From Bernardetia sp. MNP-M8 (GTDB taxonomy: Bacteria; Bacteroidota; Bacteroidia; Cytophagales; Bernardetiaceae), in the NCBI RefSeq assembly GCF_037126285.1, contig NZ_CP147012.1:620001-684000 (forward strand): DNA of 64,000 nucleotides, read 5' to 3'. Below the pieces are notes generated by a model, which worked only from the letters and a program-made list of their open reading frames with translations, was not told the DNA's origin and searched no databases. A program made the translations under genes and the position numbers. The stretch's first letter is position 1; each line of letters starts with the position of its first letter. Below, piece by piece: positions 27,501 to 36,221 of this stretch.

Positions 27501-28317
27501 AAATGCAAATTCATATCATCAAATCAACGAGCAAAAAGATATTATTCAAGATAAAAACAAACAACTTATTGCTAGTATCAATTATGCAAAACGTATTCAA
27601 AATGCAATTCTTCCACCTTTAGATGCAATTCAAGAAGAATTTGAAGACACTTTTGTTTTGTTTTCACCTCGTGATATTGTGAGTGGTGATTTTTACTATT
27701 TTAATAAAATAAATGGCAAATCTATAATTAGTGCCATCGATTGTACGGGTCATGGCGTACCAGGTGCATTTATGTCAATGATAGGTTATGAACTATTAAA
27801 TGAAATTATTTTAGCAAAGCATATCACAAACCCAGGTAAAATATTAGACGCTCTACATGAAGGAATTTCGAAAGGACTTAGACAAGAACAGACCTTTACA
27901 CAAGATGGCATGGATATGACACTCTGCACTTGGGATAAACAAACAAATATATTGGAAATTGCTGCTGCAAGAAATCAAATGTATTTGTTCAATTCGGAAG
28001 ACAAAGAAAGAGTGTTTGAAATAGAAGCTGACAGACAATCTATAGGTGGAAAAATGGATGGAGATTTTGAATTCAAATCACAACAGATTCAGATTCAGAA
28101 ACACGATACTGTCTATTTACTTACTGATGGTTTCCAAGACCAGTTTGGAGGACTGCAAGATAGAAAATATTTACGTCGTCGTTTGAGAGAATTTTTGCAA
28201 AACCATCAACATCTTTCTATGACTCAGCAGCGAAGAGCATTACAGCGAGAACTTACAGAATGGAAAGGAGACAGAGATCAAGTAGATGATATTTTGATTA
28301 TTGGGATACGTTTTTAG
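24511..28317 (+). CDS. Sensor: two-component-type propeller, Y_Y_Y, GAF and SpoIIE phosphatase
   Basis: A 1,268-aa inner-membrane signalling protein. Order: signal peptide (1-44), a large periplasmic beta-propeller of Reg_prop blades (about 50-690, e.g. GVLEYDGNTWRLI, KQVWAALSNGISYID), a Y_Y_Y-type domain (about 700-785, DKNWSAW...NLSEGDYIFHLKAKN), one membrane helix (about 789-811), a coiled linker, a GAF domain (about 846-1003) and a PP2C-like SpoIIE phosphatase (about 1043-1268). The phosphatase has the metal residues SGDFYYF, DCTGHGVPGAFMSMIG, DGMDM and TDGFQDQFGG. By analogy it senses a periplasmic polymer and dephosphorylates a STAS-type protein. The same phosphatase module recurs in the next gene. 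Confidence 0.93.
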   Translation: MNSKNYFSYLSAQFFTSLRNSFTLFMCALLVVISLGFCSKVEAQAIPTAEHYTIYDYHAHPQNWSVVQDDIGRIYVANTKGVLEYDGNTWRLIELPNLASVTALTKGEDGKVYIGATSEIGYLDSDSLGNKIYISLLDKMNEQDKKFSTIWKAFSTSDGIVFQSFEKIFWYKNGKFKTIAPNSAFHLAFQIKEKENKDSKLFVREWGKGLHHLTSKGLEFIAGSEIFADEKIYSILSKKTDTYFIVTEQKGIYTYTENIGFSSFPTKSDSLFKKSQVYCGIALADGNYAIGTRLAGILVFDSNFQFLYKISSKNGLKDDRVAYLYEDSNKQVWAALSNGISYIDVASSFRYFDKNTDINRNILSISPPYNQSLYIGTVQGIFKSNTDKAETIKEFTLLPYSERETWKLDVYKNILLGAQNPGIAWIEKRGVEELLAASNPFIQDFALVKNDTSHLIAASVEGLLLLRWQNNHWVFVNKIEGFTGAATKIIQDDKNDFWVSDYNRGVFRLQLDADFLTVTHSEFFGKLNGLPKNQGNHVFELDGKAIFGTLEGIYDFNENTFAAHPVFEKLIEKKAITIFEKDKNDNLWIVTQNEQNKFSSSQTLLVQLKKTDSSYQRYDAPFYKIKQIVQAVRPIDENLVLIGTNEGLISYDPLNTIADKQPFSAFITQIEHSGSKDSLLFATDFILNQKSNEQNNLSETKSINLPYELNSLRFSFGSSFFEQRSEVYYQTKLEPLDKNWSAWTTKTQDKFTNLSEGDYIFHLKAKNLYGVESEEVTFKFTIKTPWFRHPLFYLFIVLVIGFLVQYGIKIYTKRLKSEKNLLENTVRERTEDMRQAYFNTRVLSKLGQEITSTRSIDEITDMVYQHVSKLMDASVFAIGIHNEEDGTLEFPVAIENGEKLPFHFEDLDDTGRFAVWCFLNEQDLFINDSEVDYELYMSHRPKTTVGRVAPSLIYLPLKIKKKVIGVITVQSFEKNAYNDYHLNLLRSLAVYTGIAIENANSYHQINEQKDIIQDKNKQLIASINYAKRIQNAILPPLDAIQEEFEDTFVLFSPRDIVSGDFYYFNKINGKSIISAIDCTGHGVPGAFMSMIGYELLNEIILAKHITNPGKILDALHEGISKGLRQEQTFTQDGMDMTLCTWDKQTNILEIAAARNQMYLFNSEDKERVFEIEADRQSIGGKMDGDFEFKSQQIQIQKHDTVYLLTDGFQDQFGGLQDRKYLRRRLREFLQNHQHLSMTQQRRALQRELTEWKGDRDQVDDILIIGIRF

Positions 28318-28436
28318 ATTGATTAGTTATTTTTTTCTTACGTTGTTTGCTTTTCTAATTAATTTACTGTACTTAGTAATACACAAAATTGTAAATTTGT
28401 CTAAGTATAGATACACAAATATTTTCCTGCACTATG

Positions 28437-28495
28437 TCGTTGGTGGGACACTAACAACGGCAGGTTATAGCCCTTGTCAGTGTCCACACCGACGA
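28437..28495. repeat. Long GC-richer intergenic stem-loop
   Basis: A left arm of 24 nt (TCGTTGGTGGGACACTAACA and on) and a right arm of 25 nt (28471-28495) pair almost fully, with one bulge and a few wobble pairs, across the 10-nt loop CAGGTTATAG. Base composition is well above the AT-rich surroundings. There is no T-run, so it is not a normal terminator. It sits between the two SpoIIE-type genes, 45 bp before the second start codon. Confidence 0.8.
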
Positions 28496-28539
28496 GCATT
28501 TATTCAGAGAAAAGGAAATTAGAACTCAATGGAATAATA

Positions 28540-30504
28540 ATGAGTAAAGCAAATAAAATAATTGATTTATTAGATTTAAAAGAGCATATATTTATAAAAA
28601 TAAATAGAGAATCAGTTATTCAAAACATATTTTCTGATGAAGGAAGAATATCTTCATTTTCCAAAACTGATTTTAAGAAATTTGAGGAGTTAGGAGGTAC
28701 AAAATTAGTTGATTATTTCCCCTCTGAGTTAGAACCTTATATTAATGAGTTAGTTTTCAAGACTTTTCATTCTCATATTATTTCTTCGCTTACTTTCAAC
28801 CAAATTTTACATACCGAGTTGCCTTTTTCTATTAAAATGCAGGCTATGCCTTTAGAAAATTTGCAGGTAGGTATTTGGATTTCTGTTTATAAAGAAGATT
28901 ATATTTCTACAGATTTTTATGAGCGACTCCCTGTGATGTTACTTTATTTGAATGATGAGGATGAAGTAATTTGGGCAAATCAGCAATTTTATAGAAAATC
29001 TAAATTTGAAGCAGCACAATTAGTTACCGAACATGTAAGAGAGTTTTTGAAAATTAATCTCAAAATTTCTCAGCGAGATGCACTAAGAACTAAAGAAACC
29101 TCTACACGAACAGAATACAATCTTTTATGTGGAGATGGAAGTAAATTGATTGTGATTGTGTCAGCTATTAATCAATATGATGAAGAAGGAAAATTTCTAT
29201 GTACTTCTGTTGTTTTGAGAGATGTTACCCAAATGAAACATACACAAATCGAACTAGAGTATCAAAAATTATCCATTGATGAATCAGCTATTGTAGCTGC
29301 TGCTGACGTAAAAGGAGATATTATTTATGCCAATGATAAGTTTTGTGAAATATCGAAATATTCAAGAGCAGAACTATTAGGACAAAATCACAGAATTTTA
29401 AAATCTGACCATCATTCGGATGAGTTTTTTATTAATATGTGGCAGACTATTTCTTCTGGTAAAGTTTGGCGTGGAGAAGTTTGTAACATAAATAAAGAAG
29501 GAAATAAATATTGGGTTTATACCACAATTATTCCCTTTTTGGATGAAAAAAATAAACCTTATCGTTACCAAGCCATACGCTTTGAGATTACAGAACGGAA
29601 AAAATTAGAAGCTGAAATAATAAATTATACACAAGGACTAGAAAAATTAGTAGAGGAAAGAACCCAAGAACTGAATCAAAAATCAGAGTTATTGAAGGAA
29701 GCCTATGAAGAAACTATTCAACAAAATGAAAAATTAGAAGCAAAGAATAGATATATTCAAAAAAGTATCAATTATGCAAAGCGTATTCAAGATTCTATTT
29801 TACCAAAAGAAGAATTATTACCTAATACATTAAAAGACTACTTTATTTTTTTTCGTCCAAAAGATGTTGTAAGTGGTGATTTTTATTGGTGGTATCATAA
29901 TAAAAAAGAAAACTGTTGGGTCATCAGTGCAGTAGATTGTACTGGACATGGAGTTCCAGGGGCATTTATGTCTATGATTGGAAGTACACTATTAGATGAG
30001 ATTGTCAAGACAAAGCATATTACAAATCCTGCTCATATTCTTAAAGAAATGCAGGAACAAATTGCCGATATTCTTCAACAAACCATAACTCATAATAGAG
30101 ATGGAATGGATATGGCTATCGTAACATTAAATAAAGAGAAACAAAAAATTTATGTTGCTGGTGCAAAAAACCCTGTTTTTATAGTACAAAATGGAAACGA
30201 ATATTGGGTAAAAGGAGATAGAATGAGTATTGGTGGAAAACAACTTTTCTCTGAAGAATTTACTACTCACGAATTCGATTGGATAAGAGGAACAAAAATT
30301 TACCTTTTCTCAGATGGATACCAAGACCAATTTGGAGGAGAGAAGGGAAGTAAATTTATGCGAAAAAATTTAAGAGAACTCCTTAGTCAGAATGCACATT
30401 TGTCTATGAGAGAACAAAAACAAATTTTAGCTGATACATTAGAAAAATGGCGAAGTGGATATAACCAAATAGATGATATTTTGGTAATGGGATTTCAGTT
30501 ATAA
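28540..30504 (+). CDS. PAS-PAS-SpoIIE protein phosphatase
   Basis: A 654-aa cytoplasmic sensor phosphatase. The start is set at the ATG 28540 (MSKANKIIDLL); upstream in-frame sequence runs through the stem-loop and is unlikely to be translated. First PAS at about residues 126-240 (MLLYLNDEDEVIWANQQF), second at about 246-360 (AAADVKGDIIYANDKFCEISKYSRAEL), the Aer-like redox/ligand type, then a coiled coil (360-412) and the SpoIIE PP2C domain (about 414-654) with SGDFYWW, DCTGHGVPGAFMSMIG, DGMDMAIV and SDGYQDQFGG. The C-terminal 240 residues align closely with the gene before it, so both likely act on the same kind of phosphoprotein. Confidence 0.93.
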   Translation: MSKANKIIDLLDLKEHIFIKINRESVIQNIFSDEGRISSFSKTDFKKFEELGGTKLVDYFPSELEPYINELVFKTFHSHIISSLTFNQILHTELPFSIKMQAMPLENLQVGIWISVYKEDYISTDFYERLPVMLLYLNDEDEVIWANQQFYRKSKFEAAQLVTEHVREFLKINLKISQRDALRTKETSTRTEYNLLCGDGSKLIVIVSAINQYDEEGKFLCTSVVLRDVTQMKHTQIELEYQKLSIDESAIVAAADVKGDIIYANDKFCEISKYSRAELLGQNHRILKSDHHSDEFFINMWQTISSGKVWRGEVCNINKEGNKYWVYTTIIPFLDEKNKPYRYQAIRFEITERKKLEAEIINYTQGLEKLVEERTQELNQKSELLKEAYEETIQQNEKLEAKNRYIQKSINYAKRIQDSILPKEELLPNTLKDYFIFFRPKDVVSGDFYWWYHNKKENCWVISAVDCTGHGVPGAFMSMIGSTLLDEIVKTKHITNPAHILKEMQEQIADILQQTITHNRDGMDMAIVTLNKEKQKIYVAGAKNPVFIVQNGNEYWVKGDRMSIGGKQLFSEEFTTHEFDWIRGTKIYLFSDGYQDQFGGEKGSKFMRKNLRELLSQNAHLSMREQKQILADTLEKWRSGYNQIDDILVMGFQL

Positions 30505-30506
30505 AC

Positions 30507-30546
30507 TAAAAAAAGACTTTTCAAATAAATGAAGAGTCTTTTTTTG
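30507..30546. terminator. Bidirectional terminator
   Basis: AAAAAAAGACTTTT pairs with GAAGAGTCTTTTTTT. It separates the PAS-SpoIIE gene from the minus-strand response regulator. Confidence 0.8.
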
Positions 30547-30577
30547 ATTTTATATTGTTTTCTCTGATAAGAATAAA

Positions 30578-31288
30578 TTATGAAATAGAACTCTCATCAA
30601 GTTCTACTAATTTAAATCCTGTTCCGTGAACATTCAAAATTTTGAGATGAGCATCTGCACGAAGATATTTACGTAATTTTGTTACATAAACATCCATACT
30701 ACGAGCATTGAAATAATTATCGTCGCCCCAAATTTCATTTAAGGCCTTTGAGCGTTCCAAAGTTTGGTTTTTGTTCTCACAAAGCATACGTAAAAGCTCA
30801 GTTTCTTTTGAAGTGAGTTTTGTTTCTTCTCCATTGTTTGTTTTGAGAAGTTGAGCATCATAATCAAAAAGAAGTTCACCAATATTGAATTTACGAAGTG
30901 CTGGAGAGCTATCTGCAACAATAGTACGACGCAAAATAGCCTGTACACGAAGAAGTAATTCTTCCATCGAAAATGGCTTTGTCATATAATCATCTGCTCC
31001 AATTTGAAGTCCTTCTATACGGTCTTCTTTCATTCCTTTTGCAGTCAAGAATACAATAGGTGTATGCTTATCTATTTTTCTAATTTCTTTAGCTGCCGTA
31101 AAGCCATCTATATTTGGCATCATTACGTCTAAGATACAGATGTCAAAAACGTTATCTTCTTTAAAAAATGCGTCTAATGCTTCTTTTCCATCTCTGGCAA
31201 GTGTAACACCAAATCCTTTGATTTCTAAATACTCGCTTAAAATTTGACCTAAATTATGGTCGTCTTCGGCTAACAATATATTGTGCAT
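30578..31288 (-). CDS. OmpR/PhoB-family response regulator (RprY-like)
   Basis: The 236 aa form a receiver domain (1-120) plus winged-helix DNA-binding domain (about 135-230). The acidic pocket is Asp9/Asp10, the phosphate acceptor Asp54 (CILDVMMP), with Thr82 and Lys104 (MTKPF). The effector domain shows LTSKETELLRMLCENKNQTLERSKAL and the wing motif RSMDVYVTKLRKYL...VHGTGFKL. No histidine kinase gene is adjacent, so its partner lies elsewhere; the group resembles RprY of Bacteroides. Confidence 0.93.
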   Translation of the reverse strand: MHNILLAEDDHNLGQILSEYLEIKGFGVTLARDGKEALDAFFKEDNVFDICILDVMMPNIDGFTAAKEIRKIDKHTPIVFLTAKGMKEDRIEGLQIGADDYMTKPFSMEELLLRVQAILRRTIVADSSPALRKFNIGELLFDYDAQLLKTNNGEETKLTSKETELLRMLCENKNQTLERSKALNEIWGDDNYFNARSMDVYVTKLRKYLRADAHLKILNVHGTGFKLVELDESSIS

Positions 31289-31480
31289 AAATGTAATTTT
31301 AGGGTTTTAATGATGTTGATTTAACATTTAAACGAGAGAAATGTTAAAATCGCTGCATTTTGAGTGTTAAAAATTCTTAGAACTCAGTAAAATGTTCTAT
31401 AATGAATGTGAAGTTAGAAAAATAGTCCTCGTTTAAGAGCAGAGAAGATAGTTTTCAAACTTATTTTTAAAATCATTTTT

Positions 31481-32281
31481 CTAAAATCTAAATTCTGATT
31501 TTGTATTATTCAATTCTTCGATTTCCTTATCACCTTCAAACTTTTTGAGATAATTGCCATCTTCAGGTAAATCAAAAGGATTATAACCTAAAAAATAGAG
31601 TTTTTTTTGTGCTATTTTTTTTGCTATTTTATCTATTCTGTATGGAGTTCCTTCAATAAAATCATCTTCTTGAGTAGCTGCAAAAGCCATTAATTCTCTT
31701 TCATAACTCCGAACATATTTAACTACTGTAATATAATCTTCTTTTGTAATTTTTTCCATTGATTTGAGAGTAGGAAAAACTGTTTTTGTATATTCTTCTG
31801 AAAAGAAAAGTTCTTGATTTATATTCTGAAATTTAGCCTTTTTAAGGGCATTTTTACTTTGCTCTATAGTTTCAAATCCACCACTTATATCTGAAAAAAT
31901 GGTCATTATTCCTTTTACTTCTGTTTGAGTGAATAAAAGAAAGTTATATTGAGTTTCTCCATTTTGTTGCCTAGAAGCAATCATAGAAATTATATTTTGA
32001 TTTTCTTCACTTTTGAGTATTTTTTTTTCTATTATTTTTATTGAGTCTTTTATCCTGAATCTTACTGTATTTCTATCTTTAAATTTTTCAATATCTACTA
32101 TTCCTTCAGAAATAAATAATTTCTCATCTATGCGAACTCTAGTATTCCCATTGGGTTTTTCTGGATACCATACTCCTAGAATATCTATATCTTTTTTACT
32201 TTTATTATTTTTAATACAAGTACAAGACGAGAAGTTTAAGAAGAGAATTATATAAAAGCATAAGCAAATAAAATTTTTCAT
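31481..32281 (-). CDS. Unknown lipoprotein, 266 aa
   Basis: A lipoprotein signal with lipobox NFSSC (Cys20) is followed by a CTCIKNN segment. The mature part has no recognised domain. It starts with ILGVWYPEKPNGNTRVRID, reminiscent of lipocalin-like lipoproteins ('GtW...'), and then is helical and lysine-rich. It is 85 bp downstream of ftsZ on the same strand but separated by a terminator, so it is its own unit. Confidence 0.75.
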   Translation of the reverse strand: MKNFICLCFYIILFLNFSSCTCIKNNKSKKDIDILGVWYPEKPNGNTRVRIDEKLFISEGIVDIEKFKDRNTVRFRIKDSIKIIEKKILKSEENQNIISMIASRQQNGETQYNFLLFTQTEVKGIMTIFSDISGGFETIEQSKNALKKAKFQNINQELFFSEEYTKTVFPTLKSMEKITKEDYITVVKYVRSYERELMAFAATQEDDFIEGTPYRIDKIAKKIAQKKLYFLGYNPFDLPEDGNYLKKFEGDKEIEELNNTKSEFRF

Positions 32282-32317
32282 AAAGTAAAATAATTGATAA
32301 ATAAGGATTTTTTACAT

Positions 32318-32354
32318 AAAAAAACGCCTTATTTTTTTCAAAAAAGGCGTTTTG
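32318..32354 (-). terminator. Terminator of ftsZ
   Basis: AAAACGCCTT pairs with AAGGCGTTTT on the minus strand, just after the ftsZ stop, with T-rich flanks. Confidence 0.85.
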
Positions 32355-32366
32355 TGTTTTTTAGAA

Positions 32367-34025
32367 TTAATCCACATTATCGTGTAAAAAACGATTTCCT
32401 CCCAAAAGCTCATTATCTTCATCTACTTTATAACGAGAACTAGAAGATTCTGATGAATGAGGCATTTCTTTGAGTTTAATATTTCTACGAAGATAAGCAG
32501 GAACATCTCTACGTTCTTGTAATTCTTCATCACTCAAATCAGAAAGACTTTTGGTAGGAACAGAAACTGGACGTTGTTGTTCAACTCTTTTCTCTGCTAC
32601 TTGATTTTGAGTAACTGTATTTTGAGAAGCATAATTTCCATTACTCTGATTTGAATCAGAAGATGAATTTGTATTTTGCTGATTCGTATTCTGCTGACTA
32701 CTAGAGTTTTGAGAATGCTGATTCATATAACCATAAGCACTTACGGCAGGCGTATTTTGTGGTGCTTGATTAGTTATTTTTTTTTTTGAATCGTCTTCAT
32801 TAAAATAATCATCTTCCAAACTAAAAATTATTTTATCATTCTTCTTAGGCTCTGTATAAACAGGTTTAGTTTCTTCAACAGGCTGCTTTTGAATTGGTGT
32901 TTCTACTCGGTTTTGTTGAACTGTTTCTTGTTTTTCCCTTTCTTCAAAAAAATCTTTTTTCTCGTAGTCTTTTACTTCGATTCTATTTTTAATTCTTTTG
33001 TTACTTGTAAGGTCATATACTTTACGTTCAGGTCTTTCTGGTGGCAAATCTTCTGAATGCTCAAAACCAGTAGCAATGATAGTAACGCTGATACTGTCTC
33101 CAAGGGTTTCGTCAGTTGCTTGACCAAAGATAATCTCTGCATCGTCGCCAGCTTGTTCTTGTACGTAATCAGTAACTTCTTCAAGTTCATCCATTTGGAA
33201 TTCTTCTTCATTTCCAATAACAATAGAAAGCAAGATATATTTTGCCCCAAAAATATTGGTATTATTAAGAAGAGGAGAAGAAATAGCTCCTTCAGCTGCA
33301 CGTCTTGCTCTGTTTTCCCCTTCAGCAGTAGATGAACCCATAACAGCAGCACCTGCACCCTGCATAACAGTACGAACATCTTCAAAATCGACGTTGATTG
33401 TACCTGAAACAGTAATAATTTCAGCAATAGATTTTGCTCCTTTCAAGAGAACATTATCAGCCTGACGGAATGCTTCACGCATAGAAGCCTTTCCATATAC
33501 ATCTCTCAAACGATCGTTTAAGATCACTAATACAGTATCACAATGTTCACGAAGTGCATTTACACCTTCTTGCGCTCTTACTCGCTTAGGTCTGCCTTCA
33601 AAGCTAAATGGAGCAGTTACAATTCCGACAGTCAAGACACCCAAACTTTGAGCAATTTCGGCAATTACTGGAGCTGCACCTGTACCTGTACCACCACCCA
33701 TTCCAGCAGTAATAAAAAGCATTTTGGTATTATCTCCTAATATTGTTTTTATATCTTCTTTACTTTCAAGAGCAGCACTTCTACCACGTTCAGGATTTGC
33801 TCCTGCGCCTAGTCCTTGTGTAAGTGTTTTTCCTATCTGTACTTTGTTTGGAACAGGACTCAAATCAAGTGCTTGTATATCTGTATTACAGATATAAAAA
33901 TCTACTCCTTTTATTCCATGCAAATACATATGTGCAACAGCGTTGCCACCACCACCACCAACACCAATTACTTTGATGATTGAAGGTTCTGTTCCGAAAT
34001 TATAATTTGTAACGTCTGACATCAT
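32367..34025 (-). CDS. ftsZ: Cell division protein FtsZ with long Q/N-rich linker
   Basis: Tubulin-like GTPase that forms the Z ring. The globular part (about 1-330) has IKVIGVGGGGGNAV, the tubulin signature GGGTGTGAAPV and the T7-loop NVDFEDVRTVM. The 552 aa is far above the roughly 380 of E. coli. Residues about 335-500 are a disordered linker dominated by Q, N, S, E and K (a poly-QN stretch at about 425-475). The conserved C-terminal peptide VPAYLRRNIKL (partner binding to FtsA and others) lies about 45 residues before the end and is followed by a Ser-rich tail. Monocistronic here: the upstream ftsA/ftsQ genes of the dcw cluster are absent. Confidence 0.97.
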   Translation of the reverse strand: MMSDVTNYNFGTEPSIIKVIGVGGGGGNAVAHMYLHGIKGVDFYICNTDIQALDLSPVPNKVQIGKTLTQGLGAGANPERGRSAALESKEDIKTILGDNTKMLFITAGMGGGTGTGAAPVIAEIAQSLGVLTVGIVTAPFSFEGRPKRVRAQEGVNALREHCDTVLVILNDRLRDVYGKASMREAFRQADNVLLKGAKSIAEIITVSGTINVDFEDVRTVMQGAGAAVMGSSTAEGENRARRAAEGAISSPLLNNTNIFGAKYILLSIVIGNEEEFQMDELEEVTDYVQEQAGDDAEIIFGQATDETLGDSISVTIIATGFEHSEDLPPERPERKVYDLTSNKRIKNRIEVKDYEKKDFFEEREKQETVQQNRVETPIQKQPVEETKPVYTEPKKNDKIIFSLEDDYFNEDDSKKKITNQAPQNTPAVSAYGYMNQHSQNSSSQQNTNQQNTNSSSDSNQSNGNYASQNTVTQNQVAEKRVEQQRPVSVPTKSLSDLSDEELQERRDVPAYLRRNIKLKEMPHSSESSSSRYKVDEDNELLGGNRFLHDNVD

Positions 34026-34552
34026 TGAATGATTATTTCAAGGTTTTTGGTCTTGTTTTATATTTTAATTTCTATCAAAATTAATTTAACTCTAAAAAAT
34101 GTGTATTTACATTCTAATAATACAATACAGTATAGAAATTAATTTGAATAGATTATTTGTAATCTTAATTTATTTAGTATCAACTACCAAAAGTTTATTT
34201 TAGTTTGTTGTGATTCTTTTTTATGGCTCTTTGTTCTTTTGGATTTACTTTGTTTAACTCATTTTTATACTTTTGAGTTAATCATGTACAAAGAAACAAA
34301 AATTGTTTGATTAAGCTACGATAAGTTAAGCTAAATTATTTCAAATATGCAAAAAATAATTAAAAAATCTAAGATTTTGTGTATTTAATTTTAGAATACT
34401 ACAATCTCATCCCTTTTCTATAAAAAAAATGACGTTTCTTAAGGTGTTTTTTTGCTCTCAAAATAGAAAATAGAACTGTCGTTAAATATACAAAATTGAT
34501 TAGATTTAATTAGGTTTGCACTAAAAATATCACGATATAAATTAAATAAATT
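34026..34552. other. Divergent AT-rich region upstream of ftsZ
   Basis: 527 bp without a gene. A TAGGTTTG box (34511-34518) on the plus strand, 34 bp before the membrane-protein ATG, fits the -7 consensus, but its -33 partner is weak. Long A/T runs dominate; the ftsZ promoter must be here but is not obvious. Confidence 0.45.
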
Positions 34553-35410
34553 ATGAAATCAACTGCTTTTAGGAACTTAGTTTTGGGGTTTTATGCTTGT
34601 GTGGGTTGTTTGTTATTTTATATTGTTGATTTTACAGTAAAACGACAAATCAAAAACTTAAATATAAATTTGATTAGTATAGATTTTTCTCAACACGAAA
34701 TGCTATCATTTTTTACTCTACTTCCTTTTTTTGTAGGTGTTTTGATAAGCATTTTTTATAAAAGAGCAATAATAATAAATGCTTTTTATTTCATTATCTT
34801 ATTTTCTATTTGTGTGGTTTTGAAAACAAACTGGCTTAGCACAGATTCTATTGTAACTCTCACTCTGTTTTTTACTATTTTTGTTTTCCTTATTTCTTTC
34901 AGTCAGCATTCCAGTTTTTCTGAACCTCGTTTATTGATACAGAATAATGACACTATTTTAGACAAATTTGAAGAAAACAATCAAGACAAAACAGAAGAAA
35001 AACCTTATTTTTTAAGAATACATAGAATCTTTTCATTTGCTTTTATAAGTATAGGAATAGGAATTATTACTCTTTCCACTCAAACAGGAGGTCATATTTC
35101 AGTTAGTGAAGGACTAGGACTTACTTTTTTGGGTTTTATACTACTTGGAGTTGCTGGTCTTTTATGGAAATTTCCTAGAGTAATGAGTTGGATTGTAGCT
35201 TTAGTTTGTTTGGGTTGTTTTATTTTTGGAGAAATACTTTTTTTTGAAGTAAATGTAGGCGATATGATACAAAATCAAAAAAAGGGAATGGAGTTAAGCC
35301 TGATAAAAATAATCTCTGTACCATTATTCGGCTTTAGTTTTCTATTTCTAGCTCTGATAGCAATTTCAAAAACAGCAAGAGAAGAATGGAAGATGAACTC
35401 TAAAAAATAA
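34553..35410 (+). CDS. Unknown polytopic membrane protein, 285 aa
   Basis: About seven membrane helices: three to four in the first 120 residues, a charged cytoplasmic loop (about 120-155, NNDTILDKFEENNQDKTEEK), then three to four more. The second half has GIGIITLSTQTGG and LGLTFLGFILLGVAGLLW. No catalytic motif is visible and the family is not recognised. The C-terminus is basic (REEWKMNSKK), consistent with a cytoplasmic end. Confidence 0.75.
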   Translation: MKSTAFRNLVLGFYACVGCLLFYIVDFTVKRQIKNLNINLISIDFSQHEMLSFFTLLPFFVGVLISIFYKRAIIINAFYFIILFSICVVLKTNWLSTDSIVTLTLFFTIFVFLISFSQHSSFSEPRLLIQNNDTILDKFEENNQDKTEEKPYFLRIHRIFSFAFISIGIGIITLSTQTGGHISVSEGLGLTFLGFILLGVAGLLWKFPRVMSWIVALVCLGCFIFGEILFFEVNVGDMIQNQKKGMELSLIKIISVPLFGFSFLFLALIAISKTAREEWKMNSKK

Positions 35411-35500
35411 ATAATGTGTATAACTCTATTTTATGAAAAAATTAGCATATAATTTGAGTAAAAAAACAAGGTGCTTTAATCTTTTAATTTTATTAAATTT

Positions 35501-35971
35501 ATGTCAAAAAACGTTTTTTCTACGGCTGTATTTTTTATACTTTCTCTGTTTGTTTTTGGTGTTGCACAAGCACAAACTGATTACACTTGGGAAAGTTATG
35601 GTCTTTCTTTCACTGTTCCTGCTGGTTTTTCAGAAACTGCAAACACAGATGAAAAATTTGAAGGAAAATCTGATAACGCTCAAATTCATCTTTTTGGAAT
35701 TTATCCAATTAATGATGCAAGTCTTACAGAAGACAACTTGAAAGAAGCTCTTATCGAAATGGCTGCTGCATCTGGAATGGATGTGGAAGATGCTGATGCG
35801 ATTGAGTTCAATGGTTTTTCTGGTTTGTATGCAGAAGGTGAAATTGAAGGAGTGCCTACTTTTTTTGCTTGTATGTTAGATCCAAATGGCGAACTTAACT
35901 TTATTGTTACGATTGTTCATAATAATGCTGATGCAGCTCTCAATATTATGAAAAGTATTCAAGCTGAATAA
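35501..35971 (+). CDS. Secreted small protein, DcrB/PsbP-like (tentative)
   Basis: The signal peptide covers residues 1-24 (ending VAQAQ). The mature 130 residues are acidic and compact, with WESYGLSFTVPAGFSE, IHLFGIYPIND, a helical stretch rich in Ala and Glu, and FNGFSGLYAEGEIEGVPTFFACML. The layout (a 'f.vp.gw/f' opening, helix, then amphipathic strands and a final N-IM-SI helix) recalls the PsbP/DcrB-like fold. It is the only member of its transcription unit and is followed by a terminator. The function is unknown. Confidence 0.7.
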   Translation: MSKNVFSTAVFFILSLFVFGVAQAQTDYTWESYGLSFTVPAGFSETANTDEKFEGKSDNAQIHLFGIYPINDASLTEDNLKEALIEMAAASGMDVEDADAIEFNGFSGLYAEGEIEGVPTFFACMLDPNGELNFIVTIVHNNADAALNIMKSIQAE

Positions 35972-36006
35972 TTAGCCAAAGTCTATTCTATATTGAAAAA
36001 AACTTC

Positions 36007-36044
36007 AAATAAGTGATACAAAAAAATGTATCACTTATTTTTTT
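36007..36044. terminator. Rho-independent terminator
   Basis: AAATAAGTGATACA pairs perfectly with TGTATCACTTATTT across AAAAAA and is followed by a T-run. Confidence 0.9.
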
Positions 36045-36221
36045 GCTTTACATTTAAAAAACAAAAAATCCATTTCCCTAAAAATAAATTTAGAAAAATG
36101 GATTTTTAAATATAGTATCTAAAGGAATAAGAATTAAATAAACTGCTACTTTTTATTTGTTAATTAATTAATAATTAGCAAGTTAAAACTGTAATTCGTA
36201 ATTTTTAATTCGTAATTGTTA

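Noticed and set aside
28301..28522. Small ORF through the stem-loop region as a gene
   Set aside because: It starts inside the previous gene and its translation runs through the palindrome without any recognisable domain.
35433..35741. Overlapping 102-codon frame before and across the secreted-protein gene
   Set aside because: The overlapping frame at 35501 has a proper signal peptide and ordered sequence; this one is a Leu/Phe-rich shadow.
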